DNA of 64,000 nucleotides, taken from positions 1,857,501 through 1,921,500 of the forward strand of contig NZ_CP155559.1 in assembly GCF_022095615.2 (NCBI RefSeq), given 5' to 3'. Positions 35,986 to 45,000 of the stretch are shown here, one piece after another. The stretch is from Bacillus thuringiensis (lineage in GTDB: Bacteria > Bacillota > Bacilli > Bacillales > Bacillaceae_G). Each line of letters opens with the position of its first letter. Positions within the stretch are counted from its first letter, which is position 1. Below the pieces are notes generated by a model. The model worked only from the letters and a program-made list of their open reading frames with translations. It made no database searches and was not told the DNA's origin. A program made the position numbers and the translations under genes.

Positions 35986-36142
35986 TATTTTATTCATTAT
36001 TAAAATTGTTGTGTTTATCGTATGCCTGTCTTTAATTATCATCTACCAAAAGACAGCTGGTAAATTCGAATTAGGTATGATGTTAATTGGATTAGCTGGT
36101 CTCTTAGGGCTACTTTATGACTACAATCGGAAATACGTATAA
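35975..36142 (+). CDS. Small two-helix membrane protein in the glycan operon, 55 aa
   Basis: The ATG at 35975 overlaps the last 11 bases of the phosphorylase gene and follows GGGAGG. The product is two membrane helices (about residues 5-23 and 31-48) ending DYNRKYV. The overlap and good ribosome site indicate real, coupled translation. I do not recognise a function. It could be an accessory subunit of the importer or a membrane adaptor for the enzymes; neither is shown. Confidence 0.75.
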   Translation: MKANILFIIKIVVFIVCLSLIIIYQKTAGKFELGMMLIGLAGLLGLLYDYNRKYV

Positions 36143-36250
36143 ATCAACCAGGGCAAGTGAATTGATCAAGGAATCGCACATATATGTTCAACGATAACAA
36201 TTATAGAAAATTACTCAATACTTCAAATACAAACCTAGGGGTGCGGACAA

Positions 36251-37147
36251 ATGAAAAAGGCAGTCGGCATTGATATTGGGGGAACGAAGATTGCAGCGGG
36301 AGTCATTTCGGACACAGGCGAAATGCTTGAACGAGCGGAAATAAAAAGTGATCCTTCAGACCGAGAAAAAATGTTTGGTAAAGTTGTAGAATCTGTGGAA
36401 CAAGTCCTCAGAAAATCATCGATTTCCATCGCTGATATCGAGGGGATTGGTGTTGGGGTACCGGGAAAAGTGGATTGCGAGAAGGGAATTGCCGTTTTTC
36501 AAAACAATTTACCTTGGAGGCAGTTTCCTATTTCGGTCCGTTTGCAAGAGAAATTTGGTATTCAGCGGATCACGATTGACAATGATGTCTATATGGCGGC
36601 TTATGCGGAATGGAGAGCAGCACATGTAAAAGAGGATGAAACCTTTGTCTACGTGACTATAAGTACGGGAATATCTTGTTCTATCATTCATAAAGGCTCA
36701 TTTTTTAGAGGGGCAGGATTTGCTGGAGAACTAGGTTTGATTCCCGTCCTCACGAGAGGGGGCAATGAACGATTAGAAAAAATTGCTGCTGGGCCAGGGA
36801 TTCAGAGAATAGCCGAAAGGGACTTACAGGTAGATACGATTTCAACAAAGGATGTTTTTGCTAGTTATATAAATGGGGTACAAGAATATCAGTCCATCAT
36901 CAATGAGGTAACTGATTATTTAGCTCAAGGTCTTTATAAGATTTCCTGTTTATTAGATCCGCATAAAATGGTTTTTGGTGGCAGTGTCATTGTGAAAAAT
37001 CCATTTCTACTAGAGTTGATTAAAGCGAAGCTGAAAAGGTATCAGCTTCCAGAGCAACAACATCTTTTGGAACAGATGAGCATCAGTACATTGGCACAAA
37101 ATAATGGAGTTACTGGTGCAGGATTACGAGTATTTGAAGGTATGTAA
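36251..37147 (+). CDS. ROK-family sugar kinase, probable N-acetylgalactosamine kinase
   Basis: The protein has 298 residues. The phosphate-binding loop is GIDIGGTKIAAGV (residues 5-17), the catalytic Asp is in ITIDNDVYMAAYAEW, and GAGFAGELGLIPV and VFGGSVI are further ROK motifs. It lacks the usual ROK zinc site (CxCGxxGCxE; here TRGGNERLEKIAAG), which sets it apart from glucokinase and NagC-type ROK proteins. Phosphorolysis of galacto-N-biose leaves free GalNAc, which must be phosphorylated, and this is the only sugar kinase in the operon besides LacC. The start follows AGGGGTGCGGAC. Confidence 0.82.
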   Translation: MKKAVGIDIGGTKIAAGVISDTGEMLERAEIKSDPSDREKMFGKVVESVEQVLRKSSISIADIEGIGVGVPGKVDCEKGIAVFQNNLPWRQFPISVRLQEKFGIQRITIDNDVYMAAYAEWRAAHVKEDETFVYVTISTGISCSIIHKGSFFRGAGFAGELGLIPVLTRGGNERLEKIAAGPGIQRIAERDLQVDTISTKDVFASYINGVQEYQSIINEVTDYLAQGLYKISCLLDPHKMVFGGSVIVKNPFLLELIKAKLKRYQLPEQQHLLEQMSISTLAQNNGVTGAGLRVFEGM

Positions 37148-37210
37148 TGGGGCGCACCAGTCTTCTTTTATGGAGAGCATGATGGCAAATAGGTAGAGGA
37201 GTGGACAAAT

Positions 37211-38377
37211 ATGTTTACATTAAGTCAAGAAAACTTAGTTTCGTTAGGTGCATCGATAACAACAGCGGAAATAAAACGGCAGCCTGATTTATGGGCCGAA
37301 ACCTGTGCTTTGTATATGGAGAAAAGAGAGGGAATTGAAGAGTTTTTGCAAAAAATAGTAATGAAACACAGCCGGGTTCGAGTTATTTTTACAGGCGCTG
37401 GAACATCTGCCTATGTTGGTGATACAGTCACCCCTTATTTAATAGAAAAAGTCGATGAACAACAGTGGGAAGTACTAAGTATTCCGACAACCACGTTAGT
37501 TTCGAATCCCTACCAATTTTTCAAAAAGGATTATCCAACCTTACTCGTTTCATTTGCAAGAAGCGGGAACAGCCCGGAAAGTGTTGCTGCCGTACAATTA
37601 GCTGAGCAAATAGTAACGGATTTGTATCAAATAACGATTACTTGTGCGAAAGACGGTAAATTAGCCAAACGGGCCGTGAATAATGAAAAAAATTTATTGC
37701 TATTGATGCCTGAAAAATCGAATGATCAAGGATTTGCTATGACAGGAAGTTATACTTGCATGGCGTTAACGGCATTACTCGTTTTTGATTCTATATCGGC
37801 CGAAGAAAAATCAAAGATAGTGAAAAAAATTCATCAAATGGGTGAAAGTGTCATTCAAAGAGAAGACGTCATCAAAGAGATAGTAGATTTTGATTTTGAC
37901 CGAATTATTTACTTAGGTTCTGGTAGTTTAGAAGGCTTAGCGAAAGAATCACAATTAAAAATATTAGAACTGACAGCTGGAAAAATTGTTACCGCATTTG
38001 ATTCACCGTTAGGATTCAGGCACGGTCCAAAATCATTTGTAAACGAAAAATCATTAGTTTTCGTGTTTGTTTCTAACCATCCGTATACACGTCAATATGA
38101 TTTAGATATGTTAAAAGAAATGCAGCAGGACGACGTTGCCAGCTATATTTGTGCCATCGAGGTTGATGGAGAAACTAATTATGCTGGAAACAGATTTGTA
38201 TTCGGCAGCGAGGCTCAGTCTGTACCAGATGCATACTTAGCATTACCTTTTGTCATGATTGGGCAGACTGTCTCACTGTTAGCTTCCGTGAAAGTAGGCA
38301 ATACACCGGATACACCTTCACCGACAGGAACAGTGAACCGTGTCGTTAAAGGTGTTACCATCTACGAATATGAGTAA
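37211..38377 (+). CDS. agaS: SIS-domain galactosamine-6-phosphate deaminase/isomerase AgaS
   Basis: The protein has 388 residues with two SIS sugar-isomerase domains (about 40-190 and 215-370): IFTGAGTSAYVGD, SFARSGNSPESVAA, YLGSGSLEGLAKES and the family mark DSPLGFRHGPKSF. AgaS converts GalN-6-P to tagatose-6-phosphate and ammonia in the GalNAc pathway. It follows the kinase gene by about 60 bases and precedes the deacetylase gene by 20, as expected for an aga-type operon. GAGGAG lies nine bases upstream. Confidence 0.93.
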   Translation: MFTLSQENLVSLGASITTAEIKRQPDLWAETCALYMEKREGIEEFLQKIVMKHSRVRVIFTGAGTSAYVGDTVTPYLIEKVDEQQWEVLSIPTTTLVSNPYQFFKKDYPTLLVSFARSGNSPESVAAVQLAEQIVTDLYQITITCAKDGKLAKRAVNNEKNLLLLMPEKSNDQGFAMTGSYTCMALTALLVFDSISAEEKSKIVKKIHQMGESVIQREDVIKEIVDFDFDRIIYLGSGSLEGLAKESQLKILELTAGKIVTAFDSPLGFRHGPKSFVNEKSLVFVFVSNHPYTRQYDLDMLKEMQQDDVASYICAIEVDGETNYAGNRFVFGSEAQSVPDAYLALPFVMIGQTVSLLASVKVGNTPDTPSPTGTVNRVVKGVTIYEYE

Positions 38378-38397
38378 CTAGGATAGGAGAAACATAT

Positions 38398-39546
38398 ATG
38401 TCTATTTTTATCTTTGCAGATAAGTTTTTTCTTGAGGAGATGGTTACGGGGCCTGGATTTTTAGAAATAAAAGACGGAAAATTCTGTGTTTTTTCGGAAA
38501 CTAGGCCAGAGGACACGGCAGAAATTATTGAGTATAGAGGAAATTGGATCGCTCCAGGCCTAGTAGACACACATATTCATGGATTTAGAAATCACGACAT
38601 TATGGACAATAGTTTTGGGGGGCTGAACCAAATTTCGGTAGGACTCCTTTCTTGCGGCGTTACATCCTTTTTACCGACAACTTTAACATCCTCAATAGAA
38701 TCGTTAAATCATGTCGTTGAAATGATTGGTGCCAACTACACAAAAGTGCAAGGTGCAAAAATTAAAGGAATCTTTTTAGAAGGACCGTTTTTTACTGAAA
38801 AGCATAAAGGAGCACAAAACACGAAATATTTTTGTGACCCATCAGTTGAAATGTTGAAAGTTTGGCAGGAATTATCAAATAATGCTATTAAAAAAATCGC
38901 GATTGCACCTGAAAGAAAAGGGGCAGCGGAATTTATTGAATATGCTGTAGGGGAAGGAATTGCTGTGGCGTTGGCCCACAGTGACGCAACTTATGAAGAA
39001 GCAAAGCAAGCGGTAGAAAAAGGAGCTTCCATTTTTGTTCATACTTTCAATGGAATGAGTCCATTACACCATCGTGAGCCAGGGATGGTCGGAGCGGCCA
39101 TGAATCTAAAAGATGTTTTTGCCGAAATCATATGTGATGGACATCATGTTCATCCTGTTGCCTCAAATGTTTTAATGAATATCCGCGGCAGAGAAAAGGT
39201 AGTAATGGTGTCCGATTGTATGATGGCTGGAGGTATGCCTGAAGGAACTTATCAACTGGGAGAATTTCCTGTGAAAGTAAAAGAGGGGATGGCTCGTTTG
39301 GAAAGTGGAAGTTTAGCAGGTAGCATTTTGCAATTAAAAGATGCTGTCAAAAATGTCGTCGAGTGGGGAATTGCCACGCCTGAGGAAGCGATTTACATGG
39401 CGAGTACTGCACCAGCCAAAAGTATGCAGCTCGATGGCGAATGCGGGAAGATTGCCGAGGGATATGCTGCGGACTTTATTGTGATTACGCCAACGATGGA
39501 TGTAATTGCTACTTATCTTGATGGTGTATGTCGTTTTCAAGCTTAA
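38398..39546 (+). CDS. nagA: N-acetylhexosamine-6-phosphate deacetylase (NagA/AgaA)
   Basis: The protein has 382 residues. The amidohydrolase barrel shows the metal-site motif VDTHIHGFRNHDIMD (about 56-70), the catalytic Glu in IFLEGPFFTEKHKGA, VALAHSDATYEEA, FVHTFNGMSPLHHREPG, ICDGHHVHP, and the catalytic Asp in VMVSDCMMAGG. It removes acetyl from GalNAc-6-P (or GlcNAc-6-P). In this operon it probably acts before AgaS, i.e. as AgaA. It lies 20 bases after agaS with AGGAGA upstream. Confidence 0.93.
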   Translation: MSIFIFADKFFLEEMVTGPGFLEIKDGKFCVFSETRPEDTAEIIEYRGNWIAPGLVDTHIHGFRNHDIMDNSFGGLNQISVGLLSCGVTSFLPTTLTSSIESLNHVVEMIGANYTKVQGAKIKGIFLEGPFFTEKHKGAQNTKYFCDPSVEMLKVWQELSNNAIKKIAIAPERKGAAEFIEYAVGEGIAVALAHSDATYEEAKQAVEKGASIFVHTFNGMSPLHHREPGMVGAAMNLKDVFAEIICDGHHVHPVASNVLMNIRGREKVVMVSDCMMAGGMPEGTYQLGEFPVKVKEGMARLESGSLAGSILQLKDAVKNVVEWGIATPEEAIYMASTAPAKSMQLDGECGKIAEGYAADFIVITPTMDVIATYLDGVCRFQA

Positions 39547-39572
39547 ACAATTTTCTGAAAGAGGGATTACTA

Positions 39573-40508
39573 ATGATTTTATCTGTCACCATGAATCCAT
39601 CGGTCGATATTTCCTATCCGATTCATGAATTAAAGTTAGATGTTGTTAACCGTGTGGAAACGGTTCATAAAACTGCTGGTGGAAAAGGCTTGAATGTTGC
39701 GCGAGTGATCGCTCAAATGGATGAAGTTGTCCTAGCGACAGGTGTGCTTGGTGGTACGATTGGTGAATACATTATTCAAGAATTAAATAAAGTCAATATT
39801 CCAAATGACTTTTTGAAAATCAAAAAAGAATCAAGAAATTGTATTGCCATTCTTCATGAAGGGATGCAAACAGAGATTTTAGAATCTGGTCCAACACTAT
39901 CCAAAGAAGAAGGGGTTAGTTTTTTAGAGAAATTCGAATTTTTACTTACAACAGTTTCACTTGTGACAATTTCAGGCAGTTTGCCGAAAGGGTTACCGAC
40001 TAATTTTTATTATCAAATGCTAGAAATCTGTCATAAAAATGAAATTCCAGTAATTATGGATTCGTCAGGAGAATCTTTGAAACAAGCGATGGTGCATAAA
40101 GAAAAACCATTTGCCATTAAACCAAATATAGCGGAATTATCTCAGCTGTTGGGCATAAACATGGAAGCGGGAAGCATAGATCTGAAGCAAGCATTAAACC
40201 ATGAACTATTTACTGGAATTGAGTGGGTTCTCGTATCAATGGGTGGTGAAGGTGCATTTGTTAGGCACAGCGATGATTATTACAGAGTTACGATTCCAAA
40301 AATAGAATTGGTCAATCCTGTAGGGTCTGGTGATGCGACAGTTGCCGGGTTAGCTGTGGCACTACATCAACATAAAACAATCGAGACTGTTCTTAAAACG
40401 GCGATGACGACAGGAATGTTAAATACGATGGAAGCTGGAACTGGTTATATTAATGTGAATAAGTTTAAACAATACTTTGATCTCGTTAAAGTTGAAAAAA
40501 TAGATTGA
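39573..40508 (+). CDS. lacC: Tagatose-6-phosphate kinase LacC
   Basis: This 311-residue PfkB-family kinase makes tagatose-1,6-bisphosphate from tagatose-6-phosphate and ATP. Family marks: MNPSVDISYP at the N-terminus, AGGKGLNVARV, SGSLPKGLPTNFY, and the C-terminal catalytic loop NPVGSGDATVAGLA. Fructose-1-phosphate kinases are close relatives, but pairing with LacD fixes the assignment. The ATG at 39573 after GAGGG is preferred over an ATG 45 bases upstream inside nagA. Confidence 0.92.
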   Translation: MILSVTMNPSVDISYPIHELKLDVVNRVETVHKTAGGKGLNVARVIAQMDEVVLATGVLGGTIGEYIIQELNKVNIPNDFLKIKKESRNCIAILHEGMQTEILESGPTLSKEEGVSFLEKFEFLLTTVSLVTISGSLPKGLPTNFYYQMLEICHKNEIPVIMDSSGESLKQAMVHKEKPFAIKPNIAELSQLLGINMEAGSIDLKQALNHELFTGIEWVLVSMGGEGAFVRHSDDYYRVTIPKIELVNPVGSGDATVAGLAVALHQHKTIETVLKTAMTTGMLNTMEAGTGYINVNKFKQYFDLVKVEKID

Positions 40509-40523
40509 TAGAGGAGAATGTTG

Positions 40524-41531
40524 ATGTTAGAACTAACCAAAAATAAATTGGAAGCTCTAAAACGTTTATCTGCTGAAAATGGCATAATTGGAGCATTGGC
40601 TATTGATCAACGTGGTTCATTAAAAAAAATGATTGCGTCTGGCGGTGCAGGTCATGTTGGAGATGAGGGTATTATCCGTTTCAAAGAATTAGTTTCTGAG
40701 GAATTAACACCATTTGCTACAGCGATTCTTTTGGACCCTGAATACGGTCTGCCAGCGGCTAAGGTCCGCGATAAAGAATCGGGCTTAATCGTAGCGTATG
40801 AAAAAACTGGATACGATGCATCAGAAGTAGGTCGGTTGCCGGATTTATTACCAGAATGGTCAGTGAAACGATTAAAGGAAGCAGGTGCCGATGCTATTAA
40901 ATTTTTACTCTACTATGATGTCAATGAAGATGAAAAAATTAATAATTATAAACATGTCTATATGGAACGTATCGGATCAGAGTGTGTAGCTGAAGACATA
41001 CCATTTTTCTTAGAGATTGTTACTTATGATGCTGACAATGATGAGGTGAAAAGTAAAGCATACGCAAAAATAAAACCGTATAAAGTGATTGAGGGCATGA
41101 AGGAGTTCTCGAAACCACAATATAAAGTAGATGTATTAAAAGTAGAAGTTCCAGTAGATATGAACTATGTGGAAGGATATACAGAAGGTGAATTTGTTTA
41201 CAGTAAAGAAAAGGCAGCTTCCTATTTCAAAGAACAAAGTGAAGCAACCGAGTTGCCATTTATATTTTTGAGTGCAGGAGTAAGCGCAAAATTATTTCAA
41301 GAAACATTAAAATTTGCTAAAGACTCCGGATCTACCTTTAACGGAGTGTTATGTGGTCGGGCAACTTGGAAAGACGGTGTTATACCGTTTGCTATAGGCG
41401 GTGAACAAGCAGGTCGTGATTGGTTAAAAGATATTGGTAAAAGGAATACTGAAGAACTGAATATCGTATTGAAAGAGACAGCTAACTCATGGTTTGCTAA
41501 AGTAAAAGTAACAGCTGAGCTTCAAAGTTAG
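40524..41531 (+). CDS. lacD: Tagatose-1,6-bisphosphate aldolase LacD
   Basis: This 335-residue class-I aldolase cleaves tagatose-1,6-bisphosphate to dihydroxyacetone phosphate and glyceraldehyde-3-phosphate. Motifs: GALAIDQRGSLKKMI, AILLDPEYGLPA, GADAIKFLLYYD (Schiff-base-region strand), VLKVEVPVD, and the phosphate-binding CGRATWKDG. The ATG at 40524, seven bases after GAGGAG, is preferred over 40518. It is the last gene of the operon before a terminator, ending the GalNAc branch of the pathway. Confidence 0.94.
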   Translation: MLELTKNKLEALKRLSAENGIIGALAIDQRGSLKKMIASGGAGHVGDEGIIRFKELVSEELTPFATAILLDPEYGLPAAKVRDKESGLIVAYEKTGYDASEVGRLPDLLPEWSVKRLKEAGADAIKFLLYYDVNEDEKINNYKHVYMERIGSECVAEDIPFFLEIVTYDADNDEVKSKAYAKIKPYKVIEGMKEFSKPQYKVDVLKVEVPVDMNYVEGYTEGEFVYSKEKAASYFKEQSEATELPFIFLSAGVSAKLFQETLKFAKDSGSTFNGVLCGRATWKDGVIPFAIGGEQAGRDWLKDIGKRNTEELNIVLKETANSWFAKVKVTAELQS

Positions 41532-41610
41532 TACAATATCTTTTCCTCCATATGTCTTTCATTCCTTGAACATATATTTGTACCAGAACGACTTTTTAAA
41601 TGGAATGAAG

Positions 41611-41645
41611 AAAAATGAGTAGGCATTCGTCTGCTCATTTTTTTA
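41611..41645 (+). terminator. Terminator of the galacto-N-biose operon
   Basis: AAAAATGAGTAGGC / GTCTGCTCATTTTT arms with G-U pairs and a T7 tail close the operon running from 30494. Between here and the GH101 gene (about 375 bases) there is no gene, only the control sites described next. Confidence 0.85.
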
Positions 41646-41838
41646 TGCGTTCAATATGGTCACACATTTTGGGGTGAAAGCCCAGAACAGTTAAGGTAGT
41701 AGTAATCATGACTAAGGGGAGGGGGGATAATTTTTTCGTATATATAAACCGAAGAATATTAATTATCGTGTAACATCAAATCGATTGAATTTAGTAAGAT
41801 TCAAAAATACACATAAAAAGGTGAAATTACCCTTATTT

Positions 41839-41918
41839 TGTAAGCGTTTTAAAAAGACAATATAACTAAAAAAAGAAACAATATCTTTATTGAGTGGGCA
41901 CTTGAAAAAAACTATTCT
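41839..41918 (+). promoter_or_regulatory. Promoter P3 with AraC-type direct repeats and a cre-like site, GH101 gene
   Basis: Direct repeats CAATAT (41858-41863 and 41879-41884) are 21 bp apart. Five bases later comes TTGAGT (41890-41895), 17 bases, then TATTCT (41913-41918). This is the same geometry as P1 and P2. The spacer between the repeats (AACTAAAAAAAGAAA) matches P1 and P2 too. A cre-like TGTAAGCGTTTTAA lies just upstream (41839-41852), although its last positions fit poorly. Confidence 0.7.
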
Positions 41919-42021
41919 AAAGATAAGTAAAAGCGGTACCTTTCAGGTTTTGGTATATTTTAAAAATGAATGTGCAGGTATTGTTTTTAACTAAAATTTA
42001 AATTTCAAAGGGGGAGAAGAA

Positions 42022-45000
42022 TTGGAGAGTAAGCATTTCAAGAGAGCTTTTAATACCCTTCTTGCACTTGTGCTAATTGTGCCGATATTTTTAGTTAGCA
42101 TGATTGTGCCATTACATGTAGGAGCAAATGTGTCTAATCCATGGGTTACAATTTCATCTGGAGGAAACGAAATCAATGCAATAATAGAACAAAATGGGAA
42201 GTCCTATGTAAGGCTTGGAGCAGGTGCCGGAAATGATAATGGGGCTAAAGCTGCAATTTTTCAAGACCAAAATAAAATCGCTAAAGAATCGGGAACGATG
42301 GCGTATACCTTTACTCCAGAAACCAGTGGAGAAGATACTAGATTTGGTTTCTATCCTCACTATATTGACAATAATAACTTCGTTTTTGTAGGCTACGACT
42401 CACTTGGATGGTTCTATGAATACAAATATCAAGGAAAAGGTGATTGGTTAAAAACGAGACCGAATGTTCCACTTCCAGAGGCTGGAACTTCGCACTCTAT
42501 TAAAATTGATTATAATAAAACCACTTTGAATATTACATTAGATGGAAAAGATTTATTTGGACCGGTTACTTTATCTAATGATGTAAATAATCTCCTTACA
42601 GGTAAGGAAGCGGTTAAACTTGGTGCTTTTGGAGGTAAAAACAGTCAAGTACTCATTGAATTAGGAAATGCGCCTGGGGATGGAGGTACAGATCCAGGAG
42701 ATGAAAAACTTGTCGATATTACAGATAATAAACTGGAAGAAGGCGACCTTAAAATTATCTCAGGCGACGGAAATGTTACTTATAATGAAGATGGTTCAGC
42801 AACTTTTGGTGTTACATCTACCCAAAAGAATCGAATTGTATACAACCAAATGAAAGCGATTAAAAATGGTGTTTTTGAAGCGGATGTTACTACTAATACT
42901 GATAAGATGAATCGCTTTGGATTAATCTATCGTGTTCAAAATCCATCTACATACACATATGTGGGAACAGGGGATACGAACGATCAGTATTTTGGTGAAA
43001 CATTTGGATCTATAAACAATTGGACGTCGATGACTTCAAATGTGCCGTTAAAAGCAAAACAAACATACCATTTACGCTTAGTATTCATGGACGATGTTGC
43101 AACGTTATACATTGATGGTAAAAAGGTAGATTCTTGGACTTTAACAGGTGGTGTAGATCAAGCGGGCTTACTAGGGTTTGAAAAAAGCCGAGGTGCTGCC
43201 GATATTACGATTTCAAATGTCAAAATAAAGGAATATAGTGCACCAAAACCTCCAGATACTCCACCAGTAGAAGATACATTAAGGTCAAAGTATATGGACG
43301 TCACAATTGATCAAGTATTCCCGCGGATTGTGAAATACAAAGTTGGCGATAAAGTAATGAGTGGACAGGAAGCTCCTGTTTACGGATTGAAAGTAAATGG
43401 CGGACTCTACTATCCTAAAGTAAACTTTGAAAAGTTAAACGATAGTGAAGCGCTATATACATTAAAAGTTGTGGATGAAATGAAAAACCTTGATGCTGTA
43501 TTTAAAGTATCTTTGAAGGTGAATGATAATAAGGTTGTTTATAGTTTCGATGAAATTAAAAATAATGGTAGTGCAAAAATTGAAACAGTTGAGTTTGCTG
43601 ATATGAACGTTATCTCAGTAAATTCGGAGCAAAAAGGTGCCAAAGCTAAATTAACGAATATAAGTACTGATGTTAGGAAATCAGGAGATGTGGATGTAAG
43701 CGTAGATTCTTCCATGGGGGAAATAGGTACATCTACTAAAAATTATACTGCATTTTTGTCAACTGACGAATTGAGTGCGGGTGTATGGTCCAGTTCAGAA
43801 GTGGATGGCTATAAAAACTTAGTTGCAAATCGATATGTAAATAAAAATGGTGCTAAGGCAATGGGGATAGGTTCTAGTGCACTCTATTACCAAAGAGATT
43901 TTATGTCAGAACCACAAAAAAATAAACCAACTATTAAAATAGCTATTGCTAAAGATTTGAATAATGATAATAAGACAGATTGGCAAGATGCGGCGATTGC
44001 ATACCGTGATATTATGCAAGATATTAAAGGATATCAAGATGTAAACAATAATGTTGGAATGCGTATTGCAATGAATTTCGGATCACAAGCACAACAACCA
44101 TTCTTAAAAACCGCAGATAATGTTAAAAAGGTTGCTCTTGCTACAGATGAATTGGGGCAAGCTGTAATATTAAAAGGATATGCAAACGAAGGACATGACA
44201 GCGGTCATCCAGATTATGGTGATGTGGGTGAACGTATGGGCGGCGTTAAAGATTTAAATACGCTTATTAAAGAGGGGCGTAAGTATAATACCCAATTTGG
44301 TGTCCATATAAATGCGCAAGAAACTTATCCTGAAGCGAAAGCTTTCAATAATGATTTTATTGATCGTCCAAGTTCTTTAGGATGGGGATGGTTAGATCAA
44401 TCTTATACAATTAATAAATTAAAAGATTTGTATTCTGGAGCGCGTGCGAAAAGACTAGACGAATTGAAAACTGCTGTTCCTGATCTTGACTTTATTTATT
44501 TGGATGTATGGTATCAAAATCAATGGGAATCAAATAGAATAGCAGATCAATTTAAAGATAGGGGCTGGAGACTAACAACGGAATTTGGTGGTTCTATGGC
44601 CAATTATTCAACGTGGCAACACTGGGCTACCGATAAAAACTACGGTGGACCGGAAAGCAAAGGTATCAACTCAGAAGTACTACGCTTTATTAGCAATCAC
44701 CAAAGAGATTCTTGGGTATTGAATTGGCCTGAAGTAGGAGGAACTGCTGATCATCCATTGCTTGGTGGATTTGAATTAGCTGGTTTCGAAGGGTGGCAAT
44801 CTGATAAGAATTTTGATAATTTTATTCGCATGACATTTGATACAAATCTACCTACTAAATTCTTACAAAAATATTATGTAACGAATTGGACAGCTGTAGA
44901 AGGGGATAAAAGTAAGACAAACTTAGAAAAGGAAATAAAATTGAAAGACCCAAGTAATAGTGATGTTGTCGATGTAACTAGAAAAGACAATTCTAGGGAG

